Shown here: positions 7,856-15,244 of the stretch, one piece after another
Layout: each line of letters begins with the position of its first letter
How positions within the stretch are numbered: the first letter of the stretch is position 1
Source of the DNA: Streptomyces iconiensis
Lineage (GTDB): Bacteria; Actinomycetota; Actinomycetes; Streptomycetales; Streptomycetaceae
Assembly (NCBI RefSeq): GCF_028657195.3
Contig: NZ_JANCPR020000063.1
Location: 1 to 46,528 of the forward strand
Direction: 5' to 3'
DNA: 46,528 bases
Notes under the pieces: generated by a model
Seen by the model: only the letters and a program-made list of their open reading frames with translations
What the model was told of the DNA's origin: nothing
Databases searched by the model: none
Program-made: the position numbers and the translations under genes

Positions 7856-9052
7856 ATGAGAGCCAAGCGAGTTGACACCGTGGTCGTCGGGGGCGGGATC
7901 GTGGGCCTGGCACACGCGCTGGCCGCGGCGCGGGGCGGCGACAGGGTCGTCCTCTTCGAACGCGACGACTTCGCCGCCGGCGCCTCGATACGGAACTTCG
8001 GGATGATCTGGGCGGTGGGCCAGCAGCGCGGCGCCGTCTACGAACGCGCGCTGCGCAGCCGCGAGGTGTGGCTGGAGATCGCCGCCATGACCGGCATGTG
8101 GGCGGCGGAGACCGGCTCGCTGCATCTGGCGCACCACGAGGACGAGGTGGCGGTGCTGGAGGAGTTCCTCACCGCCTCCGCTCCCGCCCGCGAGCGAGGA
8201 GCGCGGATGGTCACGGCGGCCGAGGCCGCCGCACGTGGCCCTGCGGTGCGCGAGGAAGGGCTGCTGGGCGCGCTGTGGAGCCCTACGGAGGTCAACGTCG
8301 ATCCGCGTGCGGCGATCCCTGCCGTCGCCGCGCATCTCGCCGGTGAGTACGGGGTCGAGGTGCGGTTCGGTGAGACGGTCCGGGGCATCGACATGCCGTC
8401 CGTCTCCACGACGGCGGGCGAGTGGCGGGCCGACCGGGTGTACGTGTGCAGCGGGAACGACTTCGCGACGCTGTACCCGGACGTGTTCGCCACCAGCGGT
8501 CTGCTGCGCTGCAAGCTCCAGATGATGCGTACCCGGGTCCAGCCGGGCGGCTGGCAGTTGGGGCCGATGCTGTGCGGCGGGCTGACGCTGCTGCACTACG
8601 CGGCGTTCGAGGGCCTGGCGGCGCAGGCCGCGCTGCGGGCCAGGCTCGACACCCAACTGCCCTACGAGAGGGAGCACGGCGTCCACGTCCTGCTCTCGCA
8701 GACGGCGGACGGGCGGCTGACCATCGGGGACAGCCACGCGTACGCGGGCACGCACGACCCGTTCCAGGACGAGGGCATCAACGAGGCCGTGCTCCGGTAT
8801 CTGCGTACGTTCGCGAAGGTGCCCGAGCCGGTCGTGACGGAACGGTGGGAGGGCCACTATCCCTCGCTGCGTGACGGCCGTACCGAACTCGTCGTCAGTC
8901 CCGAGCCCGGCGTGACGGTGGTCAACGGCGTGGGCGGCGCGGGAATGACGCTCTCCTTCGGCCTGGCCGAGGAGGTCGTCGGACACGGCGCTCCCGCCCC
9001 AACCCCCACGTCCGCGAACACCCCCGTCCCGGCCGGTCCCCGGCCCGGCTAG
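7856..9052 (+). CDS. FAD-dependent oxidoreductase, TIGR03364 phosphonate-associated type
   Basis: A 398-residue DAO-fold flavoenzyme. The FAD dinucleotide-binding motif is VVVGGGIVGLAHALAAARGG near residues 9-28, followed by the acidic residue in FERDDF. The segment ASIRNFGMIWAVGQ is the hallmark I associate with the phosphonate-linked TIGR03364 clade. The C-terminal VTVVNGVGGAGMTLSFGLAEE closes the FAD site. Members are proposed to deaminate oxidatively 2-aminoethylphosphonate or close analogues, giving the aldehyde. Here that would feed the aldehyde dehydrogenase and PhnA encoded next to it, replacing the PhnW transaminase. The gene begins 31 nt after the MFS gene, with GAGGAAGAAGG before ATG 7856, so the two are probably co-transcribed. 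Confidence 0.85.
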   Translation: MRAKRVDTVVVGGGIVGLAHALAAARGGDRVVLFERDDFAAGASIRNFGMIWAVGQQRGAVYERALRSREVWLEIAAMTGMWAAETGSLHLAHHEDEVAVLEEFLTASAPARERGARMVTAAEAAARGPAVREEGLLGALWSPTEVNVDPRAAIPAVAAHLAGEYGVEVRFGETVRGIDMPSVSTTAGEWRADRVYVCSGNDFATLYPDVFATSGLLRCKLQMMRTRVQPGGWQLGPMLCGGLTLLHYAAFEGLAAQAALRARLDTQLPYEREHGVHVLLSQTADGRLTIGDSHAYAGTHDPFQDEGINEAVLRYLRTFAKVPEPVVTERWEGHYPSLRDGRTELVVSPEPGVTVVNGVGGAGMTLSFGLAEEVVGHGAPAPTPTSANTPVPAGPRPG

Positions 9053-9102
9053 GCCGTGGGAAACCCTCGCCCTGGGTGACGTCCCGGCCTCGTAGGCGGA
9101 CA

Positions 9103-9147
9103 ACCCGGACGCGGAAGACCCGGACGCGGAAGACCCGGACGCGGAAA
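9103..9147. repeat. Three 15-bp tandem repeats
   Basis: ACCCGGACGCGGAAG occurs at 9103-9117, 9118-9132 and, with one final-base change, 9133-9147. It lies in the gap between the convergent oxidoreductase and dehydrogenase genes. A second direct repeat, CCTCTGTGCGGC, occurs at 9181-9192 and 9200-9211. Confidence 0.85.
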
Positions 9148-9210
9148 TCCTGGTGGGCGCAAACCCGGGGGCCCCCCCCGCCTCTGTGCGGCTCGGCTGC
9201 CTCTGTGCGG

Positions 9211-9263
9211 CCCGGGAGACCGCCTCGTGCGGCTCAGGACGGCGGTCCCGGGGGCCGCCGTCC
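9211..9263. terminator. Bidirectional terminator-like hairpins between convergent genes
   Basis: Two alternative stems are possible. CCCGGGAGACCGCC (9211-9224) pairs with GGCGGTCCCGGG (9241-9252) with a 2-nt bulge. Alternatively GGACGGCGG (9237-9245) pairs perfectly with CCGCCGTCC (9255-9263). No T-tract follows, which is usual in Streptomyces. Confidence 0.6.
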
Positions 9264-9284
9264 GTGCAGGTGGGTGCGGCGGGC

Positions 9285-10793
9285 TCAGTAGCTGATGCAG
9301 GCCGAGTGCCACTCGGTGTAGAAGTCGAAGACCTCCGGGGAGCACTCGGGCGGCCCGTACTGCGACGCCTTGCTGCCGACGTGCGGGAGATGGGCGTACG
9401 CGCCGACGCCGGGCCGGTTGACGTGCAGCATGCCCGCCTCGAAGCGTTCGACCGCCTCGAAGGCCCGGGCCTGGGAGGCGGTGAAGACCGTCCCCGACAT
9501 GCCGTACTTCACGGAGTTGGCGATCCGCATGGCGTCGTCGAAGCCGTCGGCGTCCACGACGGCGAGGACCGGACCGAAGACCTCTTCCTGGGCGAGTTCG
9601 CTGTCCCAGGGCACGTCCCTGATGACGGTGGGCTGGACGTAGCAGCCGTCGGGGAGCCCGGGGCGCTCCTCGCGTGCCCCGCCGCACAGCACCGTGGCGC
9701 CGTCGCGGCGCGCTCCGGCGACCGCGTCCAGTGCCGCTTCCACGCGGGCCGGGCTGACGAGGGGGCAGACTTGCGCGTCGGGGTCGTCGCCGGGGCCGAC
9801 GCGCAGCTTGGCGACGCGGGCGACGAGGCGGTCGAGGAAGTCGTCGCGCACCCTGACGTCCACCACGGCGCGGCTGGTGGCGCTGCACCGCTGGCCGGCC
9901 TGCCCGAACGCGCCGTGTATGACAGCGTCGACCGCCTTGTCGAGGTCGGCGTCGTCGAGCACGACGACCGCGTTCTTGCCGCCGAGTTCGAGCTGTGTGC
10001 GCAGCAGGCGTGCGGCGCCACCGGTGTGGATGGCGGTGCCCACACCCAGGGAACCGGTGAAGCTGATGCCCTTGACCTCGGGGTGCGCGACGAGTGCCTC
10101 GCCCGCAGCGGCGTCGCCCTGGACGAGGTTGAGGACACCGGCAGGGAGCCCCGCCTCGTGGAAGACCTCGGCGAGCAGCGCGGCTGTGAGCGGGGTCAGC
10201 GGGGACGGCTTCAGCACCGCCGTACAGCCGGACAGCAGAGCCGGTGCCACCTTCCACATGGGGATGGCCAGGGGGAAGTTCCAGGGCGAGATGAGCCCTA
10301 CGACGCCCAGCGGGCGCCGGAAGGTGTAGGCGAAGGTGCGTTCCTCCTCGGCGGGTGCCGTGACACCGCCGAGCAGGCGGGCCTGCCCGGCCGTGAAGTC
10401 CAGTACGGCGCGGGCCCGTTTGACCTCGCCCCTGGCCTCGGCCAGCAGCTTGCCCTGTTCGCGGGTGATGGCGCGCACGAACTCCTCGGCCCGCCCGGCG
10501 AGCAACGCCGAAGCGGCGGCGAGGTGTTCGCCACGGCGCAGGGAGCCGAGGCCCCGCCAGGCCGGGAGCGCCGCTGCCGCCGCGTCGACGGCGTGGTCCG
10601 TGTCCACGCCGCCGGACTCGGTGAACTCGCCGACGGTGTCGGTCACATCGGCGGGGTTGTGGTTGGTGCGGGTCTGGCCCGACTCGGACGGCCGCCATCG
10701 GCCGTCGATGAGGTTGAGCGTGTGGTGTGCCGCCACCGCCTGCCGCCGGATGTCCGCGCTGTCTGCCTCGCCGACTGCCTCGCTGTCTGCCAT
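9285..10793 (-). CDS. Aldehyde dehydrogenase, probable phosphonoacetaldehyde dehydrogenase (PhnY-like)
   Basis: A 502-residue NAD(P)-dependent aldehyde dehydrogenase. The cofactor segment LISPWNFPLAIPMWK is at about 168-182, the general base is E269 in LELGGKN, and the nucleophile is C303 in GQAGQRCSATSR. Family members oxidise aldehydes to acids. Beside PhnA and an aminophosphonate oxidase the most economical substrate is phosphonoacetaldehyde, giving phosphonoacetate for PhnA; this is inference from context and a related dehydrogenase cannot be excluded. Start ATG 10793 is chosen because GGAAGGG precedes it; the frame is open further upstream but has no ribosome site. It is convergent to the rest of the cluster, yet its promoter carries the same 14-bp word as the lysR-phnA gap. 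Confidence 0.82.
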   Translation of the reverse strand: MADSEAVGEADSADIRRQAVAAHHTLNLIDGRWRPSESGQTRTNHNPADVTDTVGEFTESGGVDTDHAVDAAAAALPAWRGLGSLRRGEHLAAASALLAGRAEEFVRAITREQGKLLAEARGEVKRARAVLDFTAGQARLLGGVTAPAEEERTFAYTFRRPLGVVGLISPWNFPLAIPMWKVAPALLSGCTAVLKPSPLTPLTAALLAEVFHEAGLPAGVLNLVQGDAAAGEALVAHPEVKGISFTGSLGVGTAIHTGGAARLLRTQLELGGKNAVVVLDDADLDKAVDAVIHGAFGQAGQRCSATSRAVVDVRVRDDFLDRLVARVAKLRVGPGDDPDAQVCPLVSPARVEAALDAVAGARRDGATVLCGGAREERPGLPDGCYVQPTVIRDVPWDSELAQEEVFGPVLAVVDADGFDDAMRIANSVKYGMSGTVFTASQARAFEAVERFEAGMLHVNRPGVGAYAHLPHVGSKASQYGPPECSPEVFDFYTEWHSACISY

Positions 10794-10882
10794 GAAGCGG
10801 CCCTTCCGCTGGTCTGCTCGGTCGCGGCCAGGCTCACGCAGTACGGGCGCGCGGACCATCCGTGATTCGCGAATGGGGGCGA

Positions 10883-10898
10883 TAGGGCGCCCCTATGG
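10883..10898. promoter_or_regulatory. Candidate LysR operator before aldehyde dehydrogenase
   Basis: TAGGGCGCCCCTA (10883-10895) is a T-N11-A dyad with arms ATAGGG/CCCTAT. GGGCGCCCCTATGG (10885-10898) matches 13 of 14 bases of the word at 4831-4844. Distance to the dehydrogenase start (91 nt) is similar to the distance of the first copy from lysR (97 nt). A 10-bp palindrome ATTCGCGAAT lies at 10865-10874. Confidence 0.55.
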
Positions 10899-11070
10899 TC
10901 CCTTCGCGCCCACGGTCGGCACGCGGCCGGCACGCGGCTCTCGGGGCCCGGTACGGCGGTCCCCGGGGCCCGTCCGTCTCCCCTGATGTCCTACCCCGAG
11001 CGGATTCCCAGGCGGCTGCGGCGCCTCTACTCTCAAGCACTCCAGGGGAGTTGGGACCGGGGGAGGAACA

Positions 11071-11853
11071 ATGTCCACACCGGAGACGGCGAAACCCGAC
11101 GGGGCCGCCGAGGGCGCGGGGGTCGCCGCGCGTGCCGAGTCGCTCACCAAGGCGTACGGGACGGGACCGACGGCGGTGGTCGCGCTGGACGCGGTCGATG
11201 TGACGATCGCACGCGGCAGGTACACGGCGGTGATGGGCCCCTCGGGCTCGGGCAAGTCGACGCTGATGCACTGTCTCGCCGGCCTGGACACGGTCACATC
11301 GGGCCGGGTATGGCTTGGAGAGACGGAGGTCACCGGGCTGGACGACCGGCGGCTGACCCAACTGCGCAGGGACCGCGTGGGGTTCATGTTCCAGTCGTTC
11401 AACCTGCTGCCGACCCTGTCGGCCGCCGAGAACATCACGCTGCCCATGGACATCGCGGGCCGCAAGCCCGACAAGGCGTGGGTGGACACGGTGATCGGGA
11501 CGCTGCGGCTGGGCGACCGGCTGCGGCACAGGCCGGCGCAGCTGTCCGGCGGGCAGCAGCAACGGGTCGCGTGCGCACGGGCCCTGGCCTCACGGCCCGA
11601 GTTGATCTTCGCGGACGAGCCGACGGGCAACCTCGACTCCCGTTCGGGCGCCGAGGTGCTGACCTTCCTGCGGGCCGCCGTCGACGACCTCCGCCAGACC
11701 GTGGTGATGGTCACGCACGACCCGGTGGCCGCCTCCTACGCGGACCTGGTCCTGTTCCTCGGTGACGGAAGGATCGTCGACGAGATGGCGAACCCGACGG
11801 CCGAGGCCGTGCTGGAGCGCATGAAGCGCTTCGACGTGATCCGGCACGGCTGA
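11071..11853 (+). CDS. ABC transporter ATP-binding protein (MacB/LolD type)
   Basis: A 260-residue ATPase. Walker A is GPSGSGKST (near residue 53-61), the Q-loop is FMFQSFNLLPTLSAAENI, the signature is LSGGQQQRVACARAL, and Walker B is LIFADEPTGNLDSRSG, followed by the H-loop VTHD. The EPTGNLD sequence and Q-loop are typical of the MacB/LolD/FtsE group that powers FtsX-type permeases. ATG 11071 follows GGGGGAGGAACA. The gene is followed after 12 nt by its permease. Substrate unknown; these systems export peptides, lipids or antibiotics, or act as mechanotransducers. Confidence 0.93.
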   Translation: MSTPETAKPDGAAEGAGVAARAESLTKAYGTGPTAVVALDAVDVTIARGRYTAVMGPSGSGKSTLMHCLAGLDTVTSGRVWLGETEVTGLDDRRLTQLRRDRVGFMFQSFNLLPTLSAAENITLPMDIAGRKPDKAWVDTVIGTLRLGDRLRHRPAQLSGGQQQRVACARALASRPELIFADEPTGNLDSRSGAEVLTFLRAAVDDLRQTVVMVTHDPVAASYADLVLFLGDGRIVDEMANPTAEAVLERMKRFDVIRHG

Positions 11854-11865
11854 GGGGCGGCGGCC

Positions 11866-14436
11866 GTGTTACGCGCGACGCTGCGGTCCTTCCTCGCCTA
11901 CAAGGGCAGGTTGCTGCTGTCCTGCCTGGCCGTGCTGCTGTCGGTGGCCTTCGTCTCCGGCAGCCTGATCTTCTCCGACACCGTCAGCCGTACGTTCGAC
12001 GCGCTGTTCAAGTCGACGGCCGCCGATGTGACCGTGTCACCGAAGACGGAGTTCGAGGAGGGCGGACAGTTCCCCTCGGGCCGCGTACCGACGCTTCCCG
12101 CCGAGGTGCGCGACAAGGTCGCGCGCGTGGAGGGCGTGCAGAAGTCCTGGCTCAACGTGTCGGCGGAGAACATCACCGTCGTCGACAGCGAGAACAACTC
12201 GGTCGGCCCGGACACCGGCGCACCCACGATCGCCGACAACTGGTATGTCACGGACCGCAGTCCGGTCGAGCTGACCAGCGGACACGCGCCGCGCGGCCCG
12301 GACGAGGCGCTGATCGACGCGGACACGGCCGAGCGCGAGGACCTGGAGATCGGCGACCCGCTGCGCGTCCAGGCCGCGCCCGGCAGTTTCGACGTCCGCA
12401 TCGTCGGCATCGCCACGTTCACCACCACCAACCCCGGGGCCACCCTCGTCTTCCTCGACACGGCGACGGCTCAGCGCAAGCTGCTGGGCAAGGAAGCCGC
12501 GGCCACCGGTGTGCAGGTGCAGGCCGAGCCCGGGGTGGCTGACGCCGCGCTGAAGAAGCGGATCGCGGCTGCGCTGGGCCCGGCGGACTACGAGTACGAG
12601 ACGGCGGCCGAGCAGGCCACGTCCCAGGCCGAGGACTTCGGCGAATTCATCGACATCCTCACGTATGTGATGGTCGGCTTCGCCGGGGTCGCCGTACTGG
12701 TCGGCGTCTTCCTCATCGTCAACACGTTCTCCATGCTCATCGCGCAGCGCACCCGCGAACTGGGCCTGTTGCGCGCGCTGGGCGCCGACCGCCGCCAGGT
12801 GCGCAGATCGGTGCTGACCGAGGCGCTGCTGCTGGGCGTGCTCGGCTCGACGCTGGGCCTCGGGGCCGGCATCGGGCTCGCGCTGGGGCTGATCGGCCTG
12901 ATGAGCGCCTTCGGCATGAACCTGGAGGCGGCCGAGGTCACGGTGCGCTGGTCGACACCGGTGGCCGCTTACGTGGTGGGGGTCGGCGTGACGTTCTTCG
13001 CCGCCTATCTGCCGGCCCGGCGTGCCGCGCGGATCTCGCCCATGGCGGCGCTCGCCGATGTGGAGACCACCGGCGTGGGGCGCCCGCTGCGCGTACGCGC
13101 CGTTGCCGGGACGCTGATCGCGGCAGCGGGCGCAGCGGCGCTGGTGGGCTGCGCGCTCAGCACGGAGACCTCCGGCGCCTTCCCGCTGCTGGGGCTGGGG
13201 ATCGTGTGCACGCTGGTGGCCACCGTGATCGCGGGGCCGCTGCTGGTACGGCCCGTGATCCGCGTGCTGGGCGGCGCCTTCCCGCGCGTGTACGGGTCGG
13301 TGGGACGGCTGAGCCAGCGCAACGCGCTGCGCAACCCGCGCCGTACGGGCGCCACGGCGTCCGCGCTGATGGTGGGGCTCGCGCTGGTGGTGGGCATGTC
13401 GGTGGCCGCTTCCTCGATCACGCTGTCCTTCGACGAGCAGATCGACAGATCCCTGGGCGCCGACCTGGTCGTGCAGAACGACAGCTTCGGGCCGTTCCCG
13501 CAGGAGGTCACCGACCGGGTGCGCGGGACGGACGGCGTCGGCACGCTCGTACGGCAGCGCATCGTGCAGACGCGGCTGACCCTCCCGGACGGTGAGGAGG
13601 TCATGAGCCCCGCGGCTGCGGCCGACCCGGGGCTGGAGAAGGTGACGTCCGTCGAGTACGTCAAGGGCAGTACGCGCGCCGCGCTGCGCCCTGGACGGAC
13701 CGCGGTGAGCGAGAGGTTCGCGGAGAAGCAGAACCTGAAGGTGGGCGCACGGCTGTCGGCCAGGCTCGCGACGGGCGAGCGGATGCGGCTGACCGTCGCG
13801 GCCGTGACCCGTACGGGCTCGGGCGAAGGGCTCGGCGGCGCGGGCCTGGTGATGGGCCTTCCCACGCTGGAGAAGGCGGCGCCCGGAGGGCTGGACTCCT
13901 CGCTGCTGATCACGGCCGCCTCCGGCACGGAAACCAAGGAGCTGCGTGCCTCGCTGGACGGGGCGCTGGAGGGCTATCCGCAGGTCAAGGTGCGCGACAG
14001 GGCGGACTACAAGGAGCTGGTGCGGGAGCAGATCGCGGTGCTGCTCTATCTGCTGTTCGCGCTGGTGGGGCTCGCCATCGTGATCGCGGTGCTGGGCGTG
14101 GTGAACACGCTGGCGCTCTCCGTCGTCGAACGGACGCGGGAGCTGGGGCTGTTGCGCGCCATCGGCATGTCCCGGCGGCAGCTGCGGCGGATGGTGCGGC
14201 TGGAGTCGGTGGTCATCGCCGTGTTCGGAGCCGTGCTGGGCCTCGGCCTCGGGCTGGTGTGGGGCGTGGCCATACGGGAGGTGCTGGCGCTTGAGGGTAT
14301 GACGGCGCTGGGCATCCCGTGGTGGACGATCGGCGGTGTCGTCGTGGGCTCGGCACTCATCGGCCTCGTCGCCGCGCTGCTGCCCGCACTGCGCGCCTCC
14401 CGGATGAACGTGCTCGCGGCCATCGCCCACGAGTGA
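11866..14436 (+). CDS. ABC transporter permease with two FtsX domains
   Basis: An 856-residue membrane protein. One TM segment lies near residues 15-35, then a large extracytoplasmic domain of MacB periplasmic-core type (about 40-260), then an FtsX domain (about 265-395) with the RTRELGLLRALGADRRQVRRS motif after its first TM. Further TM segments, a second extracytoplasmic domain (about 520-710) and a second FtsX domain with RTRELGLLRAIGMSRRQLRRM (about 730-850) follow. The duplicated layout is the standard form of actinobacterial partners of MacB-like ATPases. GTG 11866 is close after the ATPase stop, so the genes form an operon. Substrate unknown. Confidence 0.92.
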   Translation: MLRATLRSFLAYKGRLLLSCLAVLLSVAFVSGSLIFSDTVSRTFDALFKSTAADVTVSPKTEFEEGGQFPSGRVPTLPAEVRDKVARVEGVQKSWLNVSAENITVVDSENNSVGPDTGAPTIADNWYVTDRSPVELTSGHAPRGPDEALIDADTAEREDLEIGDPLRVQAAPGSFDVRIVGIATFTTTNPGATLVFLDTATAQRKLLGKEAAATGVQVQAEPGVADAALKKRIAAALGPADYEYETAAEQATSQAEDFGEFIDILTYVMVGFAGVAVLVGVFLIVNTFSMLIAQRTRELGLLRALGADRRQVRRSVLTEALLLGVLGSTLGLGAGIGLALGLIGLMSAFGMNLEAAEVTVRWSTPVAAYVVGVGVTFFAAYLPARRAARISPMAALADVETTGVGRPLRVRAVAGTLIAAAGAAALVGCALSTETSGAFPLLGLGIVCTLVATVIAGPLLVRPVIRVLGGAFPRVYGSVGRLSQRNALRNPRRTGATASALMVGLALVVGMSVAASSITLSFDEQIDRSLGADLVVQNDSFGPFPQEVTDRVRGTDGVGTLVRQRIVQTRLTLPDGEEVMSPAAAADPGLEKVTSVEYVKGSTRAALRPGRTAVSERFAEKQNLKVGARLSARLATGERMRLTVAAVTRTGSGEGLGGAGLVMGLPTLEKAAPGGLDSSLLITAASGTETKELRASLDGALEGYPQVKVRDRADYKELVREQIAVLLYLLFALVGLAIVIAVLGVVNTLALSVVERTRELGLLRAIGMSRRQLRRMVRLESVVIAVFGAVLGLGLGLVWGVAIREVLALEGMTALGIPWWTIGGVVVGSALIGLVAALLPALRASRMNVLAAIAHE

Positions 14437-14447
14437 GGACCAACGCC

Positions 14448-14495
14448 CGCTCACGGAAGGAGCCTTGACATCGCTCACAGAAGGGGCCTTGACCT
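14448..14495. repeat. 24-bp imperfect tandem duplication
   Basis: Unit 14448-14471 and unit 14472-14495 differ at three positions; both contain CGCTCAC, GAAGG and GCCTTGAC. They lie between the ABC permease and the broken GNAT gene. Each copy holds a TTGAC(A/C) word, which resembles a -35 element, but no convincing -10 follows. Confidence 0.7.
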
Positions 14496-14563
14496 GCGCG
14501 GACCCCCGTCCGCCCAGTGGAACTCCCTGGCGGCCCGCGTACGCCGCGTGCTGGGATACCGCC

Positions 14564-15021
14564 ATGAACGATCTCCGGATACGTCCCGCGCGCGAGGACG
14601 ACATCGACGCGGTGCTGGCCTTCTGGGCGGAGGCGGCCGAGGGCACCAGCGTCAGCGACGACAGGACGGGCGTGGCGAACCTGATCGCACGGGACCCCGA
14701 AGCGCTGCTGCTCGCGGAGTCGCAGGCGGACGGCGCGCTGGTCGGGACCGTTGTCGCCGGCCTGGGGGCACCTCCCGGGCGGAGCCTGGGGGAGGCTGGA
14801 GGTGTTCGCTCTACCGCCTGGCCGTCCTTCCCTCGCACCGCCGAAGGGGTGTGTCCCGCGCGCTGCTGGCCGCGGCCGAGGACCGGTTCGCCGCGCTCGG
14901 AGGGCGGCGGGGCGATGCGATGGTGCTGGACGACAACGAGCGGGCACAGCGCGCCTGGAAGGCCGCCGGTTACGCTCCGCAGCCGCAATGGCGTCGCTGG
15001 GTGAAAACGCTGGCGGGCTGA
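14564..15021 (+). pseudogene. GNAT acetyltransferase, frameshifted by inserted palindromic element
   Basis: From ATG 14564 the frame encodes a GNAT N-terminus (MNDLRIRPAREDDIDAVLAFW ... LVGTVVAG). At about 14762 it runs into non-GNAT sequence. The C-terminal half (CSLYRLAVLPSHRRRGVSRALLAAAE, then MVLDDNERAQRAWKAAGYAP) continues in another frame to the stop at 15021. The join contains about 32 nt that looks like a short palindromic element. In a simple reconstruction it replaces about 6 nt, a net gain of 26, exactly the observed frame change. The acetyl-CoA loop (RRRG) is now out of frame with the start, so the protein is probably inactive unless ribosomes shift. Confidence 0.78.
14761..14794. 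mobile_element. REP/MITE-like short palindromic element in GNAT gene
   Basis: The segment reads CTGGGGGCACCTCCC, GGGCGGAGCC, TGGGGGAGG and folds as CCTCCC / GGGAGG with an inner GGGC / GCCT pairing. From memory, elements of the form TGGGGGCACCTCCC...GGGGGAG are scattered between genes in Streptomyces chromosomes. Its edges are approximate. No second copy was found in this window. Confidence 0.55.
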
Positions 15022-15157
15022 CGTACCGGAGCACCGCATACCCGTCCCGTCGGGAACACGGACAGGTCACTCCCCGTTTACGATGAACAGCCCCCGCCGG
15101 ACCTGCCAGAGCAGGCCCGGCGCCTTCATCGGATCTGAAAGGTGTGAGCGTCCGCCC

Positions 15158-15244
15158 ATGGGCGACCCTCCTAGTAGTAGCCACAGACACCGCGCGTGCA
15201 CGCGCTCCCTGCCCGACCATGGGAGGGAGGTGAAGGACCGATGA
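15158..15244 (+). CDS. Possible 28-residue leader peptide upstream of CNNM gene
   Basis: ATG 15158 opens a 28-codon frame (MGDPPSSSHRHRACTRSL..., ending VKDR) whose TGA at 15242-15244 overlaps the downstream ATG at 15241 as ATGA. The start codon is centred in the palindrome CGCCCATGGGCG (15153-15164). Nothing resembling a known protein is encoded. Its value would be regulatory: a ribosome reading it would pass through the hairpin that hides the next gene's ribosome site. Translation is not demonstrated. Confidence 0.35.
   Translation: MGDPPSSSHRHRACTRSLPDHGREVKDR
15205..15229 (+). promoter_or_regulatory. Hairpin covering the ribosome binding site of the CNNM gene
   Basis: CTCCCT-G-CCC (15205-15214) can pair with GGG-AGGGAG (15221-15229), enclosing GACCAT and masking the GGAGGGAGG ribosome site of the gene at 15241. 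An upstream CCCTCC (15166-15171) can pair with the same GGAGGG, so mutually exclusive structures are possible. Confidence 0.4.

Noticed and set aside
10853..10901. Long-range inverted repeat GGACCAT / ATGGTCC around the dehydrogenase promoter
   Set aside because: Arms are only 7 bp and 35 nt apart; probably chance next to the better-supported dyad.
12037..15039. A 1000-codon open frame opposite the ABC permease
   Set aside because: Antisense shadow rich in His, Arg and Gln with no domain; the permease on the other strand is unambiguous.
15022..15240. Known M-box Mg2+ riboswitch before the CNNM operon
   Set aside because: The conserved M-box segments are not recognisable; only local hairpins are seen, so a riboswitch class is not assigned.
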